Below, in pieces: positions 1 through 5,645 of a DNA stretch of 10,889 nt. The DNA is from Avichristensenella sp031550455 (GTDB taxonomy: Bacteria; Bacillota; Clostridia; Christensenellales; Aristaeellaceae). A model generated the notes under the pieces. It saw only the letters and a program-made list of their open reading frames with translations, was not told where the DNA came from and ran no database searches. The stretch lies in the NCBI GenBank assembly GCA_031550455.1, contig JAVBOQ010000149.1:1-10889 (forward strand). The letters are read 5' to 3'. A program made the translations under genes and the position numbers. The number at the start of each line of letters is the position of its first letter. The stretch's first letter is position 1.

Positions 1-2
1 AG

Positions 3-95
3 CGCGCGGCTGCGCTTCAAAAGGTATTGACAGGCGACCTTCGGGCGTTCGTCGGCGAAAAACCGAAGGATATCGCGGGCATAGCGGTGAAGTAG
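3..95 (+). CDS. C-terminal 30 codons of an unrecognised protein (partial)
   Basis: Reading from base 3, an open frame runs in from the window edge and gives 30 residues ending ..EKPKDIAGIAVK before a TAG stop at 93-95. I do not recognise the family from this tail; it faintly recalls the end of some D-2-hydroxyacid dehydrogenases (a short helix then a G-E-K-P turn), but that is a guess. The other two forward frames also stay open for part of this stretch (one to base 30, one past the TAG to about 135), so coding status is not proven. Support for it being real is that it lies upstream of and co-directional with the sugar-acid kinase. In addition, a short direct repeat flanking the element at 98-333 overlaps its stop codon, as expected if the element landed just at the gene's end. 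Confidence 0.4.
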   Translation, partial: RAAALQKVLTGDLRAFVGEKPKDIAGIAVK

Positions 96-97
96 GC
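88..97. repeat. Left target-site duplication
   Basis: TGAAGTAGGC, identical to 334-343; extends to 11 bp if G87/G333 is counted. It includes the TAG stop (93-95) of the upstream partial gene, which suggests the element inserted exactly at the gene's end without disrupting it. Confidence 0.68.
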
Positions 98-113
98 CAG
101 AGCGGTTTCATTT
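98..113. repeat. Left terminal inverted repeat
   Basis: CAGAGCGGTTTCATTT; 14 of 16 bases match the reverse complement of 318-333. It runs into its own inverted copy (TTCATT at 107-112, AATGAA at 116-121, 3-base loop), a weaker version of the hairpin at the right end. Confidence 0.68.
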
Positions 114-141
114 GGAATGAAGAAGTGAGCTATCCCTGAGC

Positions 142-286
142 TCGAGGCGTGTGAACGCCTCGAATGCCATCATTTTCGGCGACATGCGCGCCGAAAATGC
201 GCAGATTCCATAGCCATCCCGCTGGATGGCGGCGGAATCTGTACCCGTTTGCGGTGCCGCCCGGAAATCTCGCTAGATTTCAGGCG
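142..286. repeat. Chain of four internal stem-loops
   Basis: Four consecutive hairpins with unrelated stems fill the element's interior. (1) 142-150 / 155-163, nine perfect pairs, GTGA loop (a GNRA tetraloop if transcribed). (2) 171-181 / 189-199, eleven perfect pairs, 7-base loop. (3) Outer 202-209 / 234-241 and inner 213-219 / 224-230 around a 3x3 internal loop, with a CGCT tetraloop. (4) 264-270 / 275-281, again closed by CGCT, with a less regular lower stem near 258-262 / 283-286. None is followed by a T-run, so they are not ordinary intrinsic terminators. They may be structural parts of the mobile element, or fold as RNA when read through from the upstream gene. Confidence 0.7.
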
Positions 287-303
287 CCGTCCCGTTCCCG
301 ATT

Positions 304-333
304 GGCGATTTCATTGTAAATGAAATCGCCCTG
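304..333. repeat. Right terminal inverted repeat with its palindromic partner
   Basis: The terminal repeat proper is 318-333. Arms 304-315 (GGCGATTTCATT) and 319-330 (AATGAAATCGCC) pair perfectly over 12 bp around a 3-base loop. The element therefore ends in a near-complete palindrome. Confidence 0.7.
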
Positions 334-343
334 TGAAGTAGGC
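334..343. repeat. Right target-site duplication
   Basis: TGAAGTAGGC, exact copy of 88-97, directly adjoining the right terminal inverted repeat. Confidence 0.68.
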
Positions 344-347
344 GATG

Positions 348-372
348 GAGGCTTCCTGAACCGGGAAGCCTC
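348..372. repeat. Palindrome overlapping the kinase promoter
   Basis: Arms GAGGCTTCC (348-356) and GGAAGCCTC (364-372) are perfect 9-bp inverted repeats separated by seven bases. The right arm ends one base before the extended -10 and the left arm covers the -35 position, the classic placement of a repressor operator. Before insertion of the 98-333 element it would have lain about a dozen bases past the upstream gene's stop codon, so it may instead be a terminator-type hairpin; the lack of a following T-run makes that less likely. Confidence 0.6.
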
Positions 373-381
373 TGCTATAAT
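353..381 (+). promoter_or_regulatory. Extended -10 promoter for the kinase gene
   Basis: TGCTATAAT at 373-381 is a perfect extended -10 (TGnTATAAT). A poor -35 (TTCCTG, 353-358) stands 17 bp upstream, which an extended -10 can tolerate. Transcription would begin near 388, giving a leader of about 30 bases that includes the GGAGGA ribosome binding site at 405-410. Confidence 0.65.
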
Positions 382-417
382 GCTAACTAGAAAAATATCG
401 CTTTGGAGGATACGCAA

Positions 418-1491
418 ATGAAATTCCGCGAGAACTGCCAGTGGTCTTTGGTCGTGCCGACGAGCATGGGTGTGCGTATCACGCCGGTGGATCGGCAGCC
501 GGTGCACATGTCGTCCCTCTATGAAATGCAGGCGACGAGCGCCGAATCGAATGTGCTGGGCGTTTCCGCGTCGCTGGGCCTTTCGACGAAGGTGTTAACG
601 GCGTTTGTCAAGGGCAGCCCGATCGCCTATTACATCAAGGACGAGCTGAGCCGCCGCTACATCGCCTATGAAGGCCCGGAGGTCGACCAGGGCGGCCCGT
701 GGGGATACCGCCATCAGTTCAACATTGCGGACGCCGGGTTCGGCATGCGCGGCCCGCGCGTCCACAACGACCGCGCAGGCGAGGTCGGCCTGACGCTGAA
801 CGTCAAGGATTTCGACCTGGATCGGCTGTTTAACAAAGAAGGCGTGCGCATCCTGCACCTCTCCGGCCTGATCGCCGCGCTGTCGCCGGAGTCCGGCGCG
901 TTTTGCCTGGCGCTTGCCGAGGCCGCGAAGGCGTCCGGCACGCGCGTCGGTTTCGACTTGAATTACCGCGCGTCGTTCTGGAAGGGCCGCGAGGCCGAGA
1001 TGCGCGCGCTGTTTTTGAAGATCGCGGGGATCGCGGACATCCTGATCGGCAATGAGGAGGACTTCCAGCTTGCCCTCGGCCTCAAAGGCCCGGAATCCGG
1101 CGGCAAGGATCTCGCCGGAAAGATTGAGAATTTCAAGGGCATGATCGCCGAGGCGCGCGCGATGTTCCCGAACGTGCTCGTCTGCGCGACGACGCTGCGG
1201 CAGGTGCTCAGCGCCAACGAACACCTGTGGGGCGCGCTTCTCTGGGACGGCGAGACATGGCACGTCATCGAGCCGCGCAACATCCCGATCTACGACCGCA
1301 TCGGCGGCGGCGACGGGTTCGTCAGCGGCCTGATGTACGGCATGCTCAAGGGCTGGCCGGGCGAAAAATGGCTACAGTTCGGCTGGGCCAGCGGCGCGCT
1401 CGTCACAACGCTCAAGACCGATTACGCGGTCGCCGCAGATGAGGAGCAGATCTGGAGCATTTGGGAAGGGAATGCGCGGGTGAAGCGGTAA
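418..1491 (+). CDS. kdgK: PfkB-family sugar kinase, 2-keto-3-deoxygluconate kinase-like
   Basis: A 357-residue cytoplasmic kinase of the ribokinase/PfkB fold, which would phosphorylate 2-keto-3-deoxygluconate (KDG) to KDPG for cleavage by KDPG aldolase in hexuronate and related sugar-acid catabolism. Visible signatures are the PfkB C-terminal motif DRIGGGDGF (293-301) with catalytic-base Asp299 and its anion-hole glycines, the FDLNYR stretch (179-184) and GNEEDF (211-216), both typical of KDG kinases. The usual N-terminal GG-A-NV substrate motif is replaced by ATSAESNV (39-46), so substrate identity is less certain than fold. The ATG at 418 is chosen because GGAGGA (405-410) sits 7 bases upstream; an in-frame TTG at 403 would overlap that site. 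The last residues (WEGNARVKR) look like a natural terminus. Substrate assignment is inference; another 2-keto-3-deoxy sugar acid is possible. Confidence 0.85.
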   Translation: MKFRENCQWSLVVPTSMGVRITPVDRQPVHMSSLYEMQATSAESNVLGVSASLGLSTKVLTAFVKGSPIAYYIKDELSRRYIAYEGPEVDQGGPWGYRHQFNIADAGFGMRGPRVHNDRAGEVGLTLNVKDFDLDRLFNKEGVRILHLSGLIAALSPESGAFCLALAEAAKASGTRVGFDLNYRASFWKGREAEMRALFLKIAGIADILIGNEEDFQLALGLKGPESGGKDLAGKIENFKGMIAEARAMFPNVLVCATTLRQVLSANEHLWGALLWDGETWHVIEPRNIPIYDRIGGGDGFVSGLMYGMLKGWPGEKWLQFGWASGALVTTLKTDYAVAADEEQIWSIWEGNARVKR

Positions 1492-1572
1492 AGACGGAGG
1501 GGTTGCCGTGCCAGGGATTCTGTCCCAAGAACTCGCCCAAGGAGGCCATCACGGCAGGATGGGAGATGCGCT

Positions 1573-1872
1573 TTGCTGACTGTTTGCTTTTACCCGGCAT
1601 GCGAAGTCGACGATTCCGTTCTGCGCTTTGCCGTGATCGTTTCTCGGTATCAAGGCCAATGGGTGTACTGTCGGCACCGCGATCGGGATACGTGGGAGGT
1701 GCCGGGCGGTCGGCGGGAGCCGGGCGAAACGATCCTTGAAACGGCCCGGCGTGAACTGTACGAGGAAACCGGCGCGGCGGCATACGCCATGAGGCCCGTC
1801 TGCGTCTATTCCGTGTTGCGGGAAACCGAAAGTTACGGCATGCTGTTTGAAAAGGCGCGGGCCGCACTATAA
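1573..1872 (+). pseudogene. NUDIX hydrolase, truncated at the C-terminus
   Basis: NUDIX enzymes hydrolyse nucleoside diphosphates linked to another moiety. A full NUDIX box (G-x5-E-x7-REL-x-EE-x-G) is present at residues 46-68 of the predicted product, with the metal-binding REL-YEE core intact. The N-terminal strand region (FAVI...WVYCRH) fits a group whose members are, from memory, about 150-160 residues long. Here the frame stops after 99, just past a family-like SYGML (87-91), and the C-terminal strands and helix are missing. No other frame downstream continues the fold. The start is taken as TTG 1573 behind GGGAG (1561-1565), because no in-frame ATG or GTG exists between the kinase stop and the conserved region. 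The TAA (1870-1872) touches the opposing gene's stop codon with no gap, which suggests a deletion removed the gene's end. It may yield a non-functional fragment. Confidence 0.75.
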
Positions 1873-2928
1873 CTATCCGTTCCTTATCGCTTTCACCGTC
1901 TCAAACAGCGCGCGGATGTTCTCGGGCGGGATGCGCCCGATCATTTCCTGGTCGGGCGCGACCACGAGCCCGGGCGACAGCGCGCTGATCAGCCCGCGGG
2001 TTTCCCGGACAACGTCCTCGGGCGCGCCGAAGGGCAGCGTGTTCTGGGTGCTGACGCCGCCGTGAAAAACCACCTGCCCCCGGAAGGCGGCCAGCGCGTC
2101 CGGGGTCATGCCGGCGGCGTCCACCTGCACAGGATCCAGCATATCGACGCCGCTTTTGATCAGCTCGCCGATGATGGGCGCGATCGCGCCGCAGGAATGG
2201 AACATCACCGGCAGGTCAAAGGCGTGCGCCTGCCGGATCACGCGGCGGATGCTCGGGAAAAACAGCGCTTCCAGATCCTCTTTGCCGATGTACAGCGCCC
2301 GCTGCGTTCCAAGGTCGATCCCGAAGTAATAGACGTCGATGTACCGCCCGCAGGCGGTCAGGTACGCCTCGTTCAAACGAAGAAAATAGTCTGTCACCTT
2401 TTCAATCAGCGCCTTCGCCAGCGCTGGCTGCAGCTTGATGTGCACCAACAGGTTTTCCTCGCCGATGAGGTTTCTGGACAGCGACAGGATGGTTGCCCAG
2501 ATGCCGCCGTACACGGCGAGGCCGTCCGCGCGCGCGGCTTCGAGCGCTTGCAGGCTGGCGGGGATATCAAGAATCTCCGGCCCCGGCATCGCGAGGCGCG
2601 CGATTTCCTCCGGGCTCTCCGCTTCCGCCAGAACGGGCGCCACAATGTGGTCACTGACGAGGTCGCCGCTCTGGCGCACCTTGTGCAGGTTGCCAAACAG
2701 GTCATAATAGGTGTCCGGCGACGCGCCTTCGCGCGTAAGCGCGCCTTGGTACGCGGGCACGACCTGCACCGCGTCGCTGCCAAGAAAGGCGGGCACCTCG
2801 TCCGCCGTCCGCAGCCCGTAGCGCTGCCTGACCGCCTCCGTCACTGACCGCGTCGCGCGGTAGAAGCAGGCCGGACGGTCCACCGGTTGCCCTGAAATCG
2901 TCCGCAGAATGCGTTCACGTCCCGTCAT
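1873..2928 (-). CDS. UroD-fold protein with HxCG motif (UroD/MtaA superfamily), paralogue 1
   Basis: A 351-residue protein of the uroporphyrinogen decarboxylase superfamily, which contains haem-pathway HemE and the zinc-dependent corrinoid methyltransferases MtaA, MtbA and CmuA. The haem signature (P-x-W-x-MRQAGR) is absent; the equivalent stretch reads RPACFYRATRS (18-28). H244-S-C246-G matches the His-x-Cys pair that binds zinc in the methyltransferases. The usual later ligand position in the AP-C-H-N-I segment reads APDQEMI (324-330), so the third ligand is changed. HGGVSTQNTLPFG (289-301) and IPPENIRALFE are family hallmarks. The ATG at 2928 has GGAGGG (2937-2942) 8 bases upstream; a GTG at 2937 would overlap that site. 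It is the last gene of the AraC-led operon, 30 bases after the hydrolase fusion. No corrinoid-protein gene is visible, so a methyltransferase role is only one possibility. Confidence 0.85.
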   Translation of the reverse strand: MTGRERILRTISGQPVDRPACFYRATRSVTEAVRQRYGLRTADEVPAFLGSDAVQVVPAYQGALTREGASPDTYYDLFGNLHKVRQSGDLVSDHIVAPVLAEAESPEEIARLAMPGPEILDIPASLQALEAARADGLAVYGGIWATILSLSRNLIGEENLLVHIKLQPALAKALIEKVTDYFLRLNEAYLTACGRYIDVYYFGIDLGTQRALYIGKEDLEALFFPSIRRVIRQAHAFDLPVMFHSCGAIAPIIGELIKSGVDMLDPVQVDAAGMTPDALAAFRGQVVFHGGVSTQNTLPFGAPEDVVRETRGLISALSPGLVVAPDQEMIGRIPPENIRALFETVKAIRNG

Positions 2929-2958
2929 ACGGTTCACCCTCCGTTCCGCCGTGCCGCG

Positions 2959-4503
2959 CTACCGCAGGACAAATCCGGCGTCGATCCAGTTGGCCAGATC
3001 GCACCGCCGCCCTTCCCGGGACGGCGTTGTCACCAGGCTGATTTTCCGGCTGCCTTCCGGAATCGGGACATCGAACCGCCAGGCCTCCTCCGAGATGTGC
3101 AGCATCAGGCTTTCCGCCATCAGAACGCCGTCGATGAAAACCTTGAAGCGGAGCTCCGCAAAACAGGCTTCGTCCGCGCCCAGATCCACGTTCAGCAGCG
3201 ACTCGCACACCGCGCCGCGCGCCACAAAGCGCCCATACCCGGGTTCGATGGCGTACACAAGCTGCGAGGGCGAATCCACGCCCATGCCCTTTGCGTACGC
3301 GACGCCGCGCGACACCAGCGGTTGGCGGTCAAAAGTCAAATCCCGGGCCGGCGGCGCTTTCGCGGTCGGCTCCCGATAGTTCCAATAAGCCACATATCCG
3401 CGCATCGACTGCCACAAAGGCTCAAGGTCGGACAGGAACACGTCCGGTCGCGGCGGAATCGGCGGCATTTGGCGGTAGTGGCTCTCGCCGCAAAGCGACA
3501 CCTGCCTGCCGTCGCGGAAGGCGGCTGTTTGCAGGACGGACGTGGCGCGGATTTCGAACCTGCCTTCATACCGCTTCGAATCCGCGCGCGGCGCGGAGCC
3601 GTCCAGCGTATAGCGGATCTCCGCGCCCGGCAGGTACGGCGCCGACAGCGTCACGGAGATGCGGTCGTCGAAGTACTGCGGATAGCGAAGCGAGCCCCAG
3701 GGCTGCACCAGGACGCATTCGTCCACTTCGTCCGGGTCGAGCAGCCCGGCCTTTTCCAGTGTCGGCTTGACCGCCATCGAGCAGCCGAAGTACTGTTCGA
3801 TGTAGGCGACCGCCTCTTCCGAATGCGCGTCCAGACCGGCGCTGTCCTTCGCGTGGGAGTGCGCCTCGCAGATGTCGCGGGCCACGATGCAGCGAAACCC
3901 GGCCGCCGACATGTTCACGATCGCTTCGGGCTTGATCAGAAGGCACAGGTTGGTCGCGCCGCCCATGTACAGCAGGTTTTGGATACCAAAATGCCGCGCG
4001 AAGTTGTATACCTCCTGCCCGTTCGCGCTGATGAAATCCTCCGGCGCGATGTACACGCGGGCGTCCAGCGAATACCCGCTGTAGTTCGGCTGGCAGGGGT
4101 ATGGGTTGTTGCACATTTCGCCGGGCCATTTGCGCAGGCCCGGAATGTCCGTCCGCAAAAGGTCAAGGCGTTCATCCAACGGGAACTCGTTCAGCGCAAC
4201 GCCGGCGGGACCGGGCGCGTCCGGGAAGGCCAGCATCGCTTCCCGCTGCGGCGCGCCCGAAAAACTGGCCGAAAAATTCGTCGGCGCATGGATCACCTTC
4301 ACACCGATCCGGCGCAGCGCGGCCAATGCCCGGTTCATCTTCGGGATCATCGCGCCGGCGCGCCCCACCCAGGTTTTACACCAATGGTAATCCCACATGT
4401 CGACGACGATCACCGCCGTCTCGGTGGGATTCAGCGAAAACGCCTCATCCACAAAAGCGCCGTCCTCAAGGCGCCGCCGCAGTTCGGTGTTAAGCAAGCG
4501 CAT
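2959..4503 (-). CDS. Isochorismatase-fold hydrolase fused to chitobiase-C-like and NPCBM domains
   Basis: A 514-residue protein with three regions. Residues about 25-250 are an isochorismatase-like cysteine hydrolase: VIVVDMWD with Asp35, and GGATNLC with candidate nucleophile Cys187. Residues about 280-335 (TLSAP...IRYTLDGSAPRADSKRYEG) match the chitobiase/hexosaminidase C-terminal Fn3-like repeat. Residues about 395-513 (SRGVAYAKGMGV ... LRFKVFIDGV ... WIDAGFVL) resemble NPCBM, a putative carbohydrate-binding module. Both accessory types are usually on secreted glycoside hydrolases, yet no signal peptide or membrane helix is present. The triad lysine expected 33-42 residues before the cysteine is not found (the segment reads ARVYIAPEDF, 148-157), so activity may differ from classical members. 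The ATG at 4503 follows AAGGGAG (4514-4520) by 10 bases. The gene lies between two UroD-like genes, with gaps of 16 and 30 bases. The likely role is hydrolysis of an amide or ester on a sugar derivative (inference). Confidence 0.8.
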   Translation of the reverse strand: MRLLNTELRRRLEDGAFVDEAFSLNPTETAVIVVDMWDYHWCKTWVGRAGAMIPKMNRALAALRRIGVKVIHAPTNFSASFSGAPQREAMLAFPDAPGPAGVALNEFPLDERLDLLRTDIPGLRKWPGEMCNNPYPCQPNYSGYSLDARVYIAPEDFISANGQEVYNFARHFGIQNLLYMGGATNLCLLIKPEAIVNMSAAGFRCIVARDICEAHSHAKDSAGLDAHSEEAVAYIEQYFGCSMAVKPTLEKAGLLDPDEVDECVLVQPWGSLRYPQYFDDRISVTLSAPYLPGAEIRYTLDGSAPRADSKRYEGRFEIRATSVLQTAAFRDGRQVSLCGESHYRQMPPIPPRPDVFLSDLEPLWQSMRGYVAYWNYREPTAKAPPARDLTFDRQPLVSRGVAYAKGMGVDSPSQLVYAIEPGYGRFVARGAVCESLLNVDLGADEACFAELRFKVFIDGVLMAESLMLHISEEAWRFDVPIPEGSRKISLVTTPSREGRRCDLANWIDAGFVLR

Positions 4504-4519
4504 GACCGATTCACTCCCT

Positions 4520-5605
4520 TCATCGGAACGCCAGTTCCGCGCAATCGTCCAAATAGCGTTTCACCGCCTCGGGCGGCACGTTCCAGGTGATGTGGTTGCC
4601 GACCGACATCAGGTACCCGGCGGTCATCCGGCCTGTTTCGACCATCCGCTCCACCATGTTTCGGATGGCGGCGGCGTCGTTCTGCATGAGGATCCGGCAA
4701 TCGCCTTCTCCGGCCAGCACGACGTCCCGGTGCCGCCTTGCGATGGCCCGAAAATCGGTGTACGGCTCCGTGCTGATCCCGCACGCGCCGCATGCCAGCA
4801 CATCGTCGGCGCACGCGTCCATGCGGCCGTCGGACACAAACAGCACGCGCTTGCCGGCGGCCTTCAGGATGCCGAAAAACTCCTCATACCGCGGGTAGAT
4901 GTAGCGGCGCAACCAGACTGGCGAACAGAAAGGGCCGCGGGTACCGGTGATATCGTCGTGGCACAGGATGAAGCGCACCGGCAGCCTCGCATACGCGCGG
5001 AACACGCGGCGGTTCAGTTCCGCGAACTCGTCCATCACGCGCTGAAACGCGTCGTCCAGGCAGCAGGTCAGGAACAGTTCCCAGCCGAAGCACAGCACCG
5101 GCCACATGATCATCGTGTTGTAAAAGGCCGCGAGCGCGTCCGAGCCTTCCGGCGCTCTGTCGCCCCATTCTGCCGGAAAGCAGGCGCGCGCCCGCCGGTA
5201 GATCGCGTCCTCGCTTGAAAAATCCAGGTTTTCCACAACGTGCGGCCAGTCGGAGAAGTCGGCCTTCGCAAGCGGGCTGAAGGCGAAAACGTCGTCCTCC
5301 GTCTTGAAAAACTGCTCGCCGTGCAGCCAGGTGGCGGTCTGCGCATCGCCCCAGCGCACCGTGTGGCTGTCGCGGTTCGCGGCGTCGCCGGGACGCGGTT
5401 TCGGCGCGTCGCTTTCCGGAATGGGCAGCGCAAGGCAGGGATAACGCCGGGCCAGCTCCAGGCGGCAAAGGCGCGGATGGTCATAGTAATCGATGCCGGT
5501 CAGGTAGGTTTCCGCGTCCGGGTTGGACCAGTGTTCCAGGTGCGGAATCTTTTTCGGGCCGCGGCCCAGGAAGGCAAGGGTACGGTCCGGATAAGGTATG
5601 GTCAT
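4520..5605 (-). CDS. UroD-fold protein lacking the HxCG motif, paralogue 2
   Basis: A 361-residue UroD-superfamily protein. ILCHDDITGTRGPFCSP (213-229), the RYIYPRYEEFF helix (234-244), GISTEP (276-281) and GNHITWNVPPEAVKRY (336-351) are typical of an uncharacterised UroD-like group found beside sugar-metabolism genes. The HemE MRQAGR signature is absent, and where paralogue 1 has HSCG this protein reads VSDGRMD (257-263), so the zinc site of MtaA-type enzymes is not conserved. His338 is a candidate equivalent of the C-terminal histidine of true decarboxylases. The ATG at 5605 follows GAGGAG (5611-5616) by 5 bases. It is the second gene of the operon, 40 bases after the AraC gene. Substrate and reaction are unknown; a decarboxylase, lyase or methyltransferase-like role is conceivable. 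Confidence 0.85.
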   Translation of the reverse strand: MTIPYPDRTLAFLGRGPKKIPHLEHWSNPDAETYLTGIDYYDHPRLCRLELARRYPCLALPIPESDAPKPRPGDAANRDSHTVRWGDAQTATWLHGEQFFKTEDDVFAFSPLAKADFSDWPHVVENLDFSSEDAIYRRARACFPAEWGDRAPEGSDALAAFYNTMIMWPVLCFGWELFLTCCLDDAFQRVMDEFAELNRRVFRAYARLPVRFILCHDDITGTRGPFCSPVWLRRYIYPRYEEFFGILKAAGKRVLFVSDGRMDACADDVLACGACGISTEPYTDFRAIARRHRDVVLAGEGDCRILMQNDAAAIRNMVERMVETGRMTAGYLMSVGNHITWNVPPEAVKRYLDDCAELAFR

Positions 5606-5645
5606 GCATACTCCTCGCTGGCGCCGAGCCGCGCCCGAATGCGGT

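Larger units (their letters stand above)
98..333. mobile_element. MITE-like non-autonomous element, 236 bp
   Basis: Seen directly: the left end (98-113) and the reverse complement of the right end (318-333) match at 14 of 16 positions, both reading CAGRGCGRTTTCATTT. The flanks carry an identical 10-mer, TGAAGTAGGC, at 88-97 and 334-343. The interior has no credible ORF and is filled with stem-loops. Terminal inverted repeats plus a flanking duplication and no coding capacity is the definition of a miniature inverted-repeat transposable element. A 10-bp duplication falls in the range known for some IS4-superfamily elements, but I cannot assign a family. Each terminus is also palindromic by itself, so each end can fold into its own hairpin. 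The base at 333 (G) equals the base at 87, so the duplication could be read as 11 bp and the element as 98-332. Excising the element and one repeat would restore a compact gene-end/hairpin/promoter order. Confidence 0.72.

Noticed and set aside
142..330. CRISPR-like or terminator array upstream of the kinase
   Set aside because: The palindromes are not copies of one repeat with regular spacers, and none has a T-run after it. Terminal inverted repeats and flanking duplications explain the region better as a mobile element.
1492..1572. Regulatory structure or small gene between the kinase and the NUDIX fragment
   Set aside because: The 81 bases contain only the likely ribosome binding site of the NUDIX frame and distant GCCGTG/CACGGC pieces too far apart to form a credible hairpin.
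3097..4590. A 497-codon open frame antisense to the hydrolase fusion
   Set aside because: Low-complexity, Arg/His/Val-rich composition typical of the complementary strand of a GC-rich gene; no ribosome binding site and no family resemblance.
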